Shown: piece after piece, positions 1 to 7,416 of the stretch
Layout: each line of letters opens with the position of its first letter
Numbering within the stretch: position 1 is the first letter of the stretch
DNA from: Gammaproteobacteria bacterium
GTDB taxonomy: Bacteria; Pseudomonadota; Gammaproteobacteria; Arenicellales; UBA868
Direction of reading: 5' to 3'
DNA length: 11,665 nucleotides
Assembly: GCA_003529705.1 (NCBI GenBank)
Contig: DPVA01000086.1
Coordinates: 1 to 11,665, forward strand
Translations under genes and position numbers: made by a program
Notes under the pieces: model-generated
Database searches by the model: none
Told to the model about the DNA's origin: nothing
What the model saw: only the letters and a program-made list of their open reading frames with translations

Positions 1-1
1 A

Positions 2-1657
2 CAACTCCTTGAAGAAAGCCTGAAAGGCGCAGTGATGCAGACTGGCGCCGTCATCTCGGCTGAAGTCGTCGACATAAACGGGGATTATGTCGTTGTCAAC
101 GCCGGTTTGAAGTCAGAGTCCGAAATTCCTGCGACCCAGTTCCGTGACGCAGACGGAGCCGTCTCGATACAGGTCGGTGATTTTGTCGAGGTTGCAATCG
201 AGGCCATTGAGGATGGTTTTGGAAATACCCGACTATCCCGGGAGCGTGCCCGGCGTGCCAAATCCTGGGAAACTCTCAAGGTGGCATTTGAAAGCGAATC
301 AGTGGTCACAGGCTTCCTCACCGGCAAAGTGAAAGGCGGTTTTACTGTGTCGTTGGACGAGGTGCGCGCGTTTCTTCCGGGCTCTCTGGCCGATGTTCGA
401 CCGGTCACAGATTCGGCCTATCTCGAGAACCGGGAACTGGAGTTCAAGGTCATCAAGCTTGATCAGGGTCGTAACAACGTGGTCGTCTCCCGACGGGCCG
501 TCGTTGAGCGGGAGATGCAGGAAGAGCGTAGCGCCTTGCTCGAAAACCTTGAGGAAGGTCAGGTCATCACTGGGGTCGTCAAGAACCTCACGGACTACGG
601 CGCGTTCGTTAACCTTGGGGGCTTGGATGGGTTGCTACACATAACCGATATTGCATGGAAACGTGTCAAGCACCCTTCAGAAGCGTTGAACGTCGGGGAC
701 GAAGTTACTGTTCGCGTCTTGAAGTTCGATCGTGAGAGAAACCGCGTTTCACTAGGCATGAAGCAGTTGGGCGAGGATCCTTGGGCCGACATCGCGCGCC
801 GTTATCCAGAAAAAACCCGGATCTTCGGAAAAGTGACCAACATCACCGACTATGGTGCGTTTGTGGAACTGGAAGAGGGGGTTGAAGGACTGGTTCATGT
901 CTCGGAAATGGATTGGACCAACAAAAATGTCCACCCCAACAAGGTGTGCCACTTGGGAGATGAGGTAGAGGTCATGGTTCTGGAAGTGGATTCGGACCGC
1001 CGGAGAATTTCCCTGGGGATGAAGCAGTGTACGGGTAATCCCTGGGGCGAGTTCGCGGCCACTCATCAGCGTAATGACAAGATTACAGGTGAGATCAAAT
1101 CAATCACTGACTTTGGTGTCTTCATCGGACTTGAGGGCGGCATTGACGGACTTATCCATCTGAGCGATCTTTCGTGGGATCGAGAAGGCGAGGAGGCAGT
1201 TCGCGACTTTAAAAAAGGCGACCAGATCACCGCCGTCGTTCTGTCGGTAGACCCGGAACGAGAGAGAATTTCACTCGGAATTAAGCAGGCCCAAGAAGAT
1301 CCCTTTAATGCTTATGTCGGTGCCCATTCCAAGGGGGCCTCAGTCAAGGGCATTATCACGACTGTGGACGCAAAAGGGGCCGTCGTCGAACTTGGAGAAG
1401 GTGTCGAGGGATATCTGCGTGCAACCGAGTTGTCGCGCGACTATGTGGAAGATGCGCGAGCAATGCTGAATCCTGGCTCGGATATAGAGGCTAAGATCAC
1501 TAGTATCGACCGCAAGACCCGACGGATCACGCTTTCAATTAAGGCGCTTGAAGCTGAAATCGAAGACAAAGCAGTGCAGCAGTACAGCGGGCAGGTATCC
1601 GCAAAGACTTCTTTGGGAGATAAACTCAAGGAGGAACTTGAGAAGCAGGACGCCTGA
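2..1657 (+). CDS. rpsA: 30S ribosomal protein S1, 5'-truncated by the window edge
   Basis: S1 binds mRNA on the small ribosomal subunit and helps load and unfold messages, especially those with weak Shine-Dalgarno sites. The reading frame is open from base 2 and its first codons (QLLEESLK) match E. coli S1 from about residue 7, so only about six codons lie outside the window. GTG at 32 and ATG at 35 are internal codons, not the start. The 551 visible residues carry six S1/OB-fold repeats, at roughly 15-81, 99-165, 186-254, 271-341, 358-428 and 445-514. Hallmarks include KGGFTV and FLPGSL in repeat 2, NLTDYGAFV in repeat 3, NITDYGAFV in repeat 4 and SITDFGVFI in repeat 5. Total length would be close to the 557 residues of E. 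coli S1. The protein ends in a short charged tail. The next gene, ihfB, follows after 34 bases, the usual rpsA-ihfB pairing. Identity is essentially certain. Confidence 0.98.
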   Translation, partial: QLLEESLKGAVMQTGAVISAEVVDINGDYVVVNAGLKSESEIPATQFRDADGAVSIQVGDFVEVAIEAIEDGFGNTRLSRERARRAKSWETLKVAFESESVVTGFLTGKVKGGFTVSLDEVRAFLPGSLADVRPVTDSAYLENRELEFKVIKLDQGRNNVVVSRRAVVEREMQEERSALLENLEEGQVITGVVKNLTDYGAFVNLGGLDGLLHITDIAWKRVKHPSEALNVGDEVTVRVLKFDRERNRVSLGMKQLGEDPWADIARRYPEKTRIFGKVTNITDYGAFVELEEGVEGLVHVSEMDWTNKNVHPNKVCHLGDEVEVMVLEVDSDRRRISLGMKQCTGNPWGEFAATHQRNDKITGEIKSITDFGVFIGLEGGIDGLIHLSDLSWDREGEEAVRDFKKGDQITAVVLSVDPERERISLGIKQAQEDPFNAYVGAHSKGASVKGIITTVDAKGAVVELGEGVEGYLRATELSRDYVEDARAMLNPGSDIEAKITSIDRKTRRITLSIKALEAEIEDKAVQQYSGQVSAKTSLGDKLKEELEKQDA

Positions 1658-1691
1658 GTTTCATCAGGTACACGCCGGCACGGTAGACGCG

Positions 1692-2027
1692 ATGAAGACA
1701 TTGACCAAGTCAGAACTCATCGAGCGGCTTTCGCAAGAACAGCCCCATTTGCCGCCACGGGACGTTGAATTTTCTGTCAACGCGGTCCTGGATCATATGC
1801 GTCGCGCTTTGGTTGCGGGGGATCGCATCGAGATCCGTGGATTCGGGAGCATCGGCCTGAGGTATAGGAGGCCCCGGACCGGAAGGAATCCCAAGACCGG
1901 AGAGTCTGTCAGTGTGCCCGGGAAATATGTACCCCACTTCAAACCAGGACGGCAGCTCCGGGAGAGGGTGAATCAGGAAAAGGGGTCACAATTCATGGAC
2001 GATGAACCATCTTCTGACGTGGAGTAA
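1692..2027 (+). CDS. ihfB: Integration host factor subunit beta
   Basis: This is the beta subunit of the IHF heterodimer, which binds specific sites in the minor groove and bends DNA sharply, shaping promoters, replication origins and recombination complexes. The 111-residue product begins [13 protein letters not shown]. It contains IEIRGFGS and the DNA-contacting arm around RTGRNPKTG, with the intercalating proline in that arm, then [10 protein letters not shown] and a last helix. E. coli IHF-beta has 94 residues; this one adds an acidic tail of about 17 residues (ends DDEPSSDVE), as seen in some betaproteobacterial IhfB. The frame is open well upstream, inside rpsA, but that part is rpsA sequence in another frame, so ATG 1692 is chosen. 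TTG 1701 would give MTKSEL, the usual family N-terminus, and is a real alternative. No strong Shine-Dalgarno is seen before either. The partner alpha subunit is not in the window. Confidence 0.96.
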   Translation: MKTLTKSELIERLSQEQPHLPPRDVEFSVNAVLDHMRRALVAGDRIEIRGFGSIGLRYRRPRTGRNPKTGESVSVPGKYVPHFKPGRQLRERVNQEKGSQFMDDEPSSDVE

Positions 2028-2081
2028 CCCGATCGCGCTTTGGTCAAGGCACCAATCGAGCCAGGAAATGAACGCGGGCTG

Positions 2082-2384
2082 ATGTTGAAAAAACTGCTCA
2101 CAACCATTATCACGCTGATTGCCATTGTGGTGGGTGTCACCTTCGCTGCGAAAAATCCGCAGGCGGTCTCAATCTCGTACTACTTCGACCTGGCGTGGGA
2201 AGGGCCACTTGTGATCGCACTGACTGCGGCTTTAGTGATCGGTGTAGGGCTCGGCGCGGCACCGTTGGTGCTGCGCGTGTTCCATCTCAAGCGCAGACTC
2301 AACGCCGCCCGCTCCGCCGGACCTCGGCCGTCGACCCTAGAACATCCATCCCAGGAAGCTGAAGAACTTCGGACCCACCGATAA
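2082..2384 (+). CDS. lapA: Lipopolysaccharide assembly protein A (DUF1049)
   Basis: A 100-residue inner-membrane protein of the LapA family. In E. coli, LapA works with LapB in controlling LPS synthesis. Two hydrophobic segments are visible, near residues 5-22 and 42-65, separated by a short loop. The loop starts with the family pattern of a small residue, N and a run ending in V (AAKNPQAVSISYYFD). After the second segment comes a basic helix (LKRRLNAAR) and a polar tail. E. coli LapA has 102 residues, so length and layout agree. A longer reading from TTG 2040 adds 14 residues lacking family character; ATG 2082, giving MLKKLL, is preferred because it puts the first membrane helix at the N-terminus. 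lapB starts five bases after the stop codon, so the two are almost certainly translated from one message. Confidence 0.9.
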   Translation: MLKKLLTTIITLIAIVVGVTFAAKNPQAVSISYYFDLAWEGPLVIALTAALVIGVGLGAAPLVLRVFHLKRRLNAARSAGPRPSTLEHPSQEAEELRTHR

Positions 2385-2388
2385 GGTC

Positions 2389-3567
2389 ATGGACCCAATC
2401 TGGCTTCTAGTACTGTTACCGTTTGCAGCCCTCTCCGGCTGGCTCGCAGCGTGGCGTGGCCGTCCGGAGACATCGAGTCCTCCAACACCGGGAGTGATTT
2501 CAGAAACTTATTACCGCAGTATCAATTTCTTGGCGAATGATCAACACGATGAAGCCTTGGACGTGCTCGCGAAGGCGCTGGAAGATTATGACGAATCATT
2601 GGAGATTCAACTGGCCCTCGGTACTTTGTTTCGGCGGCGCGGGGAGATTGAAAAAGCCACGCAGATACATCAAAGCCTGATCTCGCGCCCCGGATTGAGT
2701 CCAGAGCAGAAGAGTCTTGTACTCTTCGAGCTCGCCAACGATTACCTCAAGGCCGGACTGCTGGATCGATCCGAGAATCTGCTGTTAGAGCTTGGTGCGG
2801 AGGATGGGTTCCGGGAATCGGCGCTCCGGCTTCTGGTTCAGATTTATGAAAGTGAACGCGACTGGGAGCGCGCAATCGCGGCAGCAGGACGTCTCGACAG
2901 CCTTACCGTGGAAATGTGGGGACCCGTGATTGCGCAATATTATTGTGAACTCGGCGAGCGTGATCTGAGTGGAGGAGACTATGCGGCTGCGAAAGAGCGG
3001 GCGGATCAAGCATTGAAGTTAAATCGCAACTGCGCTCGTGCGATAATTTTACGTGGCCGGTTGGACGCCCTGACGGGAAGGCACCAACAGGCGGTAACGA
3101 CTTGGATGCGTCTTTGCGATGAACATCCGGAGATGCTAAACGAGGTGGCGCGCCTGGTACAGGCAAGTGCTGAAAGTCTCCAACAACCCGGAGTGTATGT
3201 TGATTTCCTGAACCGGGCGTTGGAAATGGCCTCGGACGAACGACTGCAACTGCTGTTGGTAGACTGCCTCTCCAAGCAGGGGCGAACGGAGGAGGCTGAG
3301 TCGCAGTTGCTGTCCTGGGTAGAACAGCACGCGAGTCTTTCAGGACTACATCGGCTTCTGGAACTTCGATCGGACCAGAAGCCCGGGACGCCTTTCGAGC
3401 GGGACTATCAAATGGTGCGCAAAGTGACGGGCAAGCTTCTGGCGGACCGTGCTGGCTATGAGTGTCGCTTCTGCGGTTTTCAAGGGAAGTCGTTGCATTG
3501 GCAGTGCCCGGGATGCCGGCATTGGGGTACGACGGTACCGAAAGCCGCTGCCATTAAACTGCCTTAA
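2389..3567 (+). CDS. lapB: Lipopolysaccharide assembly protein B, TPR protein with rubredoxin-like metal site
   Basis: LapB (YciM) is an inner-membrane protein that, in E. coli, promotes FtsH degradation of LpxC, the committing enzyme of lipid A synthesis, and is antagonised by PbgA/YejM. The 392-residue product has one N-terminal membrane anchor (about residues 4-21), then a tetratricopeptide array from about 40 to 340. The early repeats contain INFLANDQHDEALDVL and LGTLFRRRGEIEKATQIHQ, close to E. coli LapB. At the C-terminus lies a rubredoxin-type metal site with two CxxC pairs, C359/C362 (CRFC) and C373/C376 (CPGC), followed by HWGT. E. coli LapB has 389 residues. All four cysteines are present, so the protein looks functional. 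Only a weak AAGG precedes ATG 2389; translation probably continues from lapA. Its place next to heptose and O-antigen genes fits its role in LPS balance. Confidence 0.96.
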   Translation: MDPIWLLVLLPFAALSGWLAAWRGRPETSSPPTPGVISETYYRSINFLANDQHDEALDVLAKALEDYDESLEIQLALGTLFRRRGEIEKATQIHQSLISRPGLSPEQKSLVLFELANDYLKAGLLDRSENLLLELGAEDGFRESALRLLVQIYESERDWERAIAAAGRLDSLTVEMWGPVIAQYYCELGERDLSGGDYAAAKERADQALKLNRNCARAIILRGRLDALTGRHQQAVTTWMRLCDEHPEMLNEVARLVQASAESLQQPGVYVDFLNRALEMASDERLQLLLVDCLSKQGRTEEAESQLLSWVEQHASLSGLHRLLELRSDQKPGTPFERDYQMVRKVTGKLLADRAGYECRFCGFQGKSLHWQCPGCRHWGTTVPKAAAIKLP

Positions 3568-3678
3568 TCTACTGTGAAGTATTCACCTTGAAGTGGCTCC
3601 TAAGGAAGAGGAAGATGCATGACGCCGTTACCAATACGGCAGTTTTCTTCAAACAAACGACTACAGGGAGCGTAGACC

Positions 3679-3972
3679 ATGTCTCAATTCATTCTCAAAG
3701 TTATTTCTGGCGCCTTTCTTTCAGTGGTGTTGAGTTTAGGCTATTTTGCATACGCCGACCCCGTCGACCTCAATCAGGCCGATGCCAGGACCCTCGCCGA
3801 GAACATTCTTGGTGTGGGTCCGGTCCTGGCCGAAGCGATCGTGGCGTATCGGCTCGAGAACGGCGCTTTTCTATCGGCCGAGCAGCTCTTGGAGATTCCT
3901 GGGGTGGGCCCGAAGATTCTCGAGAAAAACGAAAAGTCGCTTTTGGTGGATGGAAAAGCCTACCAAAACTGA
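3679..3972 (+). CDS. Secreted helix-hairpin-helix DNA-binding protein, ComEA family
   Basis: A 97-residue protein with a signal peptide (hydrophobic run about 5-24, likely cut after YFAYA near residue 26), followed by a compact ComEA-type domain. The mature part begins DPVDLNQADARTL and has two helix-hairpin-helix turns, LGVGP and IPGVGP, which in this family contact DNA backbone non-specifically. ComEA proteins bind incoming double-stranded DNA in the periplasm during transformation. Many short proteobacterial relatives exist whose role in uptake is untested, so competence is an inference. A good Shine-Dalgarno (AGGGAG at 3665-3670) sits eight bases before ATG 3679. It follows lapB after 111 bases and is closed by a strong terminator. 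Beta- and gammaproteobacteria often keep a comEA-like gene near the rpsA-ihfB-LPS region (in Pseudomonas aeruginosa at the far end of the O-antigen locus), so its presence here is not an intrusion. Confidence 0.85.
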   Translation: MSQFILKVISGAFLSVVLSLGYFAYADPVDLNQADARTLAENILGVGPVLAEAIVAYRLENGAFLSAEQLLEIPGVGPKILEKNEKSLLVDGKAYQN

Positions 3973-3996
3973 TAAAATTTATTAATCACTTCTGGG

Positions 3997-4027
3997 AAGG
4001 GTGTCTGAGAGGACACCCTTTCTTTTT
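3997..4027 (+). terminator. Rho-independent terminator after the ComEA-like gene
   Basis: A perfect 9-bp stem, AAGGGTGTC (3997-4005) and GACACCCTT (4012-4020), with a six-base loop (TGAGAG), is followed by TTTCTTTTT. The stem can be lengthened by G-T and G-C pairs at its base. It lies 25 bases after the stop codon of the ComEA-like gene and ends the left transcription unit. Confidence 0.92.
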
Positions 4028-4037
4028 GTCTGATAAT
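4010..4037 (+). promoter_or_regulatory. Candidate sigma-70 promoter for the ugd-led operon
   Basis: AGGACA (4010-4015, four of six matches to TTGACA) and GATAAT (4032-4037, five of six to TATAAT) are 16 bases apart. Transcription would start near 4044, leaving a leader of about 20 bases before ugd. A promoter must exist near here or further upstream because a strong terminator precedes ugd. The -35 element lies in the terminator stem, which is possible since the DNA is double-stranded at initiation. The match is modest and could be chance. Confidence 0.3.
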
Positions 4038-4064
4038 TCCTATGGTCTTTAGACACTTCCCGTC

Positions 4065-5420
4065 ATGAAAGTAACGATCGTTGGTAGTGGCTACGTGGGA
4101 CTAGTGTCGGGCGCGTGCCTTGCGGATGTAGGAAATGACGTTCTGTGTATGGATGCTGACCAAGGCAAGATCGAAGATCTAAAAGGCGGCACTATCCCAA
4201 TTTACGAACCTGGCCTTGAGGATCTAATTACGACCAACGCATCAGAGGGTCGGCTTACTTTCACCACAGATTTACGCGAAGCCGTGACTTTCGGCGACGC
4301 GATATTTATCGCAGTGGGAACCCCCCCCGATGAAGACGGTGCAGCGGATCTTCAGCATGTTCTGGCGGTTGCACGCGGGATTGGGGAGGCTTTGACCGAA
4401 TATCGCGTGATCATCACCAAGTCTACTGTGCCCGTAGGGACGGCGGAAAAAGTCCGTAGCGAGGTCCAGTCCAGGTTGGATGCTCGAGGGGTGGAGGTGA
4501 ACTTCTCCGTGGTCTCCAATCCCGAGTTTCTAAAGGAAGGCGCGGCAATCGAAGATTTTCTTAAACCCGACCGGATTGTGATCGGAGCGGACGATGAGCG
4601 CCCCCGGCAGTTGATGCGAGAGCTCTATGCACCGTTTAACCGGAGTCATGACCGACTTTTGTTTATGGACCTGCCTTCGGCGGAGCTCACGAAATACGCG
4701 GCGAATGCAATGTTAGCGACCAAGATTTCCTTCATGAACGAGTTAGCAAATATTGCCGAACGGGTGGGTGCAGATATTGAAACGGTGCGACTCGGCATCG
4801 GCTCTGACCCGAGAATCGGATATCACTTCATCTATCCGGGCTGCGGTTATGGCGGTTCCTGTTTTCCAAAAGATGTTCAGGCCCTTGCCAGAACTGCTGA
4901 CAGTGCCGGATTCGAACCAAAAATACTGAACGCCGTCGAAGCGGTAAATCATGAACAGAAGCTCAGCCTTGTAGACAAGGTAATTTCCCGTTTTGGAGAG
5001 GATCTCACTGGTTATCATTTTGGGGTTTGGGGGCTTGCATTCAAACCTAACACCGATGATATGCGTGAAGCACCGAGCGGTGTCATCATCAGGGAACTGT
5101 GCCACCGTGGAGCGACCGTTTGCGCGTTCGATCCGGTAGCGGTTGACGAGGCCAGAAACCAACTTGCGGATATTCAGACGGTAACTTTTGGTTTCGACCT
5201 TTACAGTGTGGTCGCGGGGGCGGACGCGTTACTGCTGCTGACCGAATGGAAGGCATTCCGGAGCCCAGATCTTGAGAGAATTCGGGATGGATTGCGCACT
5301 GCCGTCGTGTTTGATGGACGTAATGTTTTTGATCCGGAGATGGTAAAAAGACACGGACTGGACTACTACAGCATCGGCCGTCGGCCGATGCTGGCGAGTG
5401 GAGGTCGGCCGGGCTCATGA
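4065..5420 (+). CDS. ugd: UDP-glucose 6-dehydrogenase
   Basis: Converts UDP-glucose to UDP-glucuronate with two NAD+, supplying uronic acid-derived sugars for LPS (for example the route to Ara4N or galacturonate) and capsule. The 451-residue protein opens with a Rossmann motif, [11 protein letters not shown] (GxGxxG at residues 7-12). The substrate and catalytic residues sit in ELTKYAANA (K210, N214) and in [12 protein letters not shown], where C266 is the catalytic cysteine. [13 protein letters not shown] marks the C-terminal UDP-binding part. Length fits the longer Ugd class of Pseudomonas and Burkholderia rather than the 388-residue E. coli enzyme. UDP-ManNAc or UDP-GlcNAc dehydrogenases share the fold, but the motifs and the pairing with hldA and hldD favour Ugd. 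No clear Shine-Dalgarno precedes ATG 4065. The last codons, after YYSIGR, form a short tail encoded by a perfect inverted repeat. The stop overlaps the hldA start in ATGA. Confidence 0.95.
   Translation: MKVTIVGSGYVGLVSGACLADVGNDVLCMDADQGKIEDLKGGTIPIYEPGLEDLITTNASEGRLTFTTDLREAVTFGDAIFIAVGTPPDEDGAADLQHVLAVARGIGEALTEYRVIITKSTVPVGTAEKVRSEVQSRLDARGVEVNFSVVSNPEFLKEGAAIEDFLKPDRIVIGADDERPRQLMRELYAPFNRSHDRLLFMDLPSAELTKYAANAMLATKISFMNELANIAERVGADIETVRLGIGSDPRIGYHFIYPGCGYGGSCFPKDVQALARTADSAGFEPKILNAVEAVNHEQKLSLVDKVISRFGEDLTGYHFGVWGLAFKPNTDDMREAPSGVIIRELCHRGATVCAFDPVAVDEARNQLADIQTVTFGFDLYSVVAGADALLLLTEWKAFRSPDLERIRDGLRTAVVFDGRNVFDPEMVKRHGLDYYSIGRRPMLASGGRPGS
5369..5393. repeat. Perfect 25-base inverted repeat at the 3' end of ugd
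   Basis: The arms CAGCATCGGCCG and CGGCCGATGCTG are exact reverse complements around a single T. In RNA this can form a stem of about 10 bp with a CGTCG loop, very rich in G and C. It is inside ugd coding sequence (residues SIGRRPML). It ends seven bases before the GGAGG (5400-5404) that serves hldA, whose ATG is at 5417. It is not followed by a T-run, so it is not an intrinsic terminator. Any role in setting hldA translation or protecting the transcript is inference. Confidence 0.8.
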
Positions 5421-6370
5421 ATAACCAAGTGGTTGACCGTCTGAGCGCTTTACGGATACTAGTTGTCGGCGATACGATGCTGGACCGCTACTGGATTGGA
5501 GATGTCACTAGGGTCTCGCCGGAGGCACCGGTACCGGTGGTAAATGTCATGGACATCCAGGAGTGCGCTGGGGGAGCAGGTAACGTTGCGGCGAATGTTG
5601 CCTCATTAGGAACGCGGTGCGAACTGCTGTCATTCATTGGTGACGACGATTCCGGACGTCGGCTAAATCAACTGCTCGCCTCTGCTGGGGTAGACCGCCA
5701 TCTTCACATTGACGCTAAGGGTCGTACGACCGAGAAACTCCGAATCGTTTCCCGCAATCAACAGTTGCTGCGGGCCGATTTTGAGTCCCGCCCAACGGCG
5801 GAACTCTTAGCTCAGAGCGTCGCTGATTATCGGGATCTCAGCGATGGGGTCGATTCGATTGTGATCTCGGACTATGGGAAAGGCGGCCTAGCTCATATCG
5901 AGACGATGATCCAGATTGCAAGAGATCGACAAACTCCCGTGATCGTTGATCCAAAAGGGGGGGACTATTCCCGTTATCAAGGGGCCACCCTAGTAACACC
6001 TAATCGTGATGAATTTAGATTGGCGACAGGCGTGGCTACAGACGATTCGAGTTTCTTTCAAACCGCCCAGGACCTGGTTAGTCGTACTGGATTGTCCGGC
6101 CTTCTTGTCACTCGCGGTGAGGAGGGTATGACACTCTTTTTGTCGACCGGGGAAGTTGTGCATCAGGATGCAACTGCTCGCGAGGTGTTCGATGTCAGCG
6201 GCGCTGGCGACACTGTGGTCGCGATCGTTGCTGTTGGTGTAGCGGCAGGCCTCGGTTGGGCGGAGTGCATCGAGTTGGCAACGTTCGGCGCGAGTGCCGT
6301 GGTCGGTCGGTTTGGCACCAGCGTCGTCCGAAAGTCAGACCTGAAGCTGACAGTTACTGGAAACCAGTAA
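5417..6370 (+). CDS. hldA: D-glycero-beta-D-manno-heptose-7-phosphate kinase (stand-alone HldA/RfaE1)
   Basis: Phosphorylates D-glycero-D-manno-heptose 7-phosphate to the 1,7-bisphosphate, an early step toward ADP-heptose for the LPS inner core. The 317 residues form a PfkB/ribokinase-type domain. It begins [19 protein letters not shown] and has the glycine-rich substrate motif GGAGNVAAN (residues 52-60), ISDYGKGG in the middle, the DPKG segment and the DVSGAGDT signature with catalytic base D265. It ends where the kinase domain ends, with no nucleotidyltransferase domain, so it is not the bifunctional HldE of E. coli (477 residues); a separate hldC/rfaE2 and a gmhB phosphatase must lie elsewhere. 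The start overlaps the ugd stop by four bases (ATGA), with GGAGG at 5400-5404 twelve bases upstream. hldD follows two bases after the stop. Identity is strong because both neighbours are heptose or LPS genes. Confidence 0.95.
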   Translation: MNNQVVDRLSALRILVVGDTMLDRYWIGDVTRVSPEAPVPVVNVMDIQECAGGAGNVAANVASLGTRCELLSFIGDDDSGRRLNQLLASAGVDRHLHIDAKGRTTEKLRIVSRNQQLLRADFESRPTAELLAQSVADYRDLSDGVDSIVISDYGKGGLAHIETMIQIARDRQTPVIVDPKGGDYSRYQGATLVTPNRDEFRLATGVATDDSSFFQTAQDLVSRTGLSGLLVTRGEEGMTLFLSTGEVVHQDATAREVFDVSGAGDTVVAIVAVGVAAGLGWAECIELATFGASAVVGRFGTSVVRKSDLKLTVTGNQ

Positions 6371-6371
6371 C
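6353..6371. repeat. Perfect inverted repeat at the hldA/hldD junction
   Basis: GTTACTGG and CCAGTAAC are exact reverse complements around AAA, an 8-bp stem with a tight loop. The right arm contains the hldA stop codon (TAA, 6368-6370), and the hldD ATG begins two bases after the arm. No Shine-Dalgarno exists for hldD, since this structure occupies the place where one would be. A second small palindrome, ACAAT-G-ATTGT (6370-6380), covers the hldD start codon. A role in coupling hldD translation to hldA is inferred only. Confidence 0.75.
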
Positions 6372-6372
6372 A

Positions 6373-7401
6373 ATGATTGTCGTAACTGGGGGTGCAGGTT
6401 TTATTGGATCCAATTTGATTGCTGCGCTCAACGTAGCTGGTGAAGATAAAATCATTCTGGTTGATGACCTTACTGATACCAACAAGATACAGCATATCAA
6501 CGATTTGAGGATTACGGACTATTTGGACAAGGACGATTTTCGAAGACTCCTGAGTAGTTCCGGCATACCGACCGGTGTTGAGGCTGTCTTCCACCAAGGC
6601 GCCTGTTCGGACACGATGGTCAGCGACGGAAAATATGTAATGGATGTCAATTATGAATACTCCAAGATCGTGCTACACGCGTGCGCAGACTCTGAAACAC
6701 CTCTCATCTATGCGTCTTCCGCATCGGTTTATGGTCGCCATGGTCCGTTTGTTGAGTCGCTCGAGAACGAGCATCCGCTGAATGCTTATGCATTCTCGAA
6801 AGCCCTGTTCGATCGTTACGCATTCGAGGAGGGTCGTCAGCCCTCAGCGCAACGGGTCGGCCTTCGGTACTTTAATGTCTACGGACCCCGTGAGACTCAC
6901 AAGGGCCGAATGGCCTCGGTCGTCTGGCATCTAACCCACCAATATTTTGGTAGTGGTTCGGTGCGCCTTTTTGAGGGTGGTGGAGGATATGATGCCGGCG
7001 AACAAAGGCGAGACTTTATCCATGTGGACGACGTGGTTCGGGCGAATTTGTTTTTTCTTCAGAATCCCGACAGAAGCGGGATCTTTAACGTAGGAACAGG
7101 AAGATCCCGGAGCTTTAACGATGTTGCGCTTGCAGTGATCAACGCTTGCCGGCGAGTTGACGGCGACAGCGCATTGACCCTCATTGAGGCGCAACGCGAC
7201 GGACGCCTGAATTACTTTCCGATGCCCGACGCGTTGCAGGGGAAGTATCAGAGTTTCACTGAAGCGGCTATTGAAAAACTGGAGACCGTTGGCTGTTCCG
7301 GTCCATGGATGGATGTGGAAGAGGGTGTCGATCATTACGCAGCTCAACTGTATTCGTCGCTATTGGAGGGCGGTGGCGATGCTCCTGTCCAATCCAGATG
7401 A
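6373..7401 (+). CDS. hldD: ADP-L-glycero-D-manno-heptose 6-epimerase
   Basis: Last step of ADP-heptose synthesis: inverts C6 of ADP-D-glycero-D-manno-heptose to give the L-glycero form used by the core heptosyltransferases. The 342-residue product is a short-chain dehydrogenase/reductase of the extended type. It has the NADP-binding motif TGGAGFIGSN (residues 5-14), the substrate loop FHQGACSDT, the catalytic serine region ASSASVYG (S116) and YAFSK (Y139, K143), matching S116, Y140 and K144 of the E. coli enzyme. RYFNVYGPRETHKGRMASV and LFEGG are family signatures. It is about 30 residues longer than E. coli HldD (310), by a small insertion near residues 255-270 and a longer C-terminus ending GGGDAPVQSR. 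A longer reading from 6256 overlaps hldA and lacks family sequence; ATG 6373 places the Rossmann strand at the N-terminus. It has no visible ribosome-binding site and probably depends on translation of hldA. Confidence 0.97.
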   Translation: MIVVTGGAGFIGSNLIAALNVAGEDKIILVDDLTDTNKIQHINDLRITDYLDKDDFRRLLSSSGIPTGVEAVFHQGACSDTMVSDGKYVMDVNYEYSKIVLHACADSETPLIYASSASVYGRHGPFVESLENEHPLNAYAFSKALFDRYAFEEGRQPSAQRVGLRYFNVYGPRETHKGRMASVVWHLTHQYFGSGSVRLFEGGGGYDAGEQRRDFIHVDDVVRANLFFLQNPDRSGIFNVGTGRSRSFNDVALAVINACRRVDGDSALTLIEAQRDGRLNYFPMPDALQGKYQSFTEAAIEKLETVGCSGPWMDVEEGVDHYAAQLYSSLLEGGGDAPVQSR

Positions 7402-7416
7402 CTCGTTGCTAATTTG

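Noticed and set aside
32..40. GTG/ATG near the left edge as the rpsA start
   Set aside because: The frame is open further left and the preceding codons encode QLLEESLK, matching the S1 N-terminus, so the gene enters from outside the window.
3568..3678. Regulatory element or small RNA in the lapB to ComEA-like gap, including the GTGAA-GTA-TTCAC inverted repeat at 3574-3586
   Set aside because: Only a 5-bp inverted repeat and a poor TTGAAG (3588-3593) are present; no matching -10 at proper spacing and no terminator-like structure. A promoter for the ComEA-like gene may exist but I cannot point to it.
3588..4052. A 154-residue frame overlapping the ComEA-like gene in another frame
   Set aside because: It reads across the signal peptide gene and its terminator, has no family character and is explained as a shadow of the real gene.
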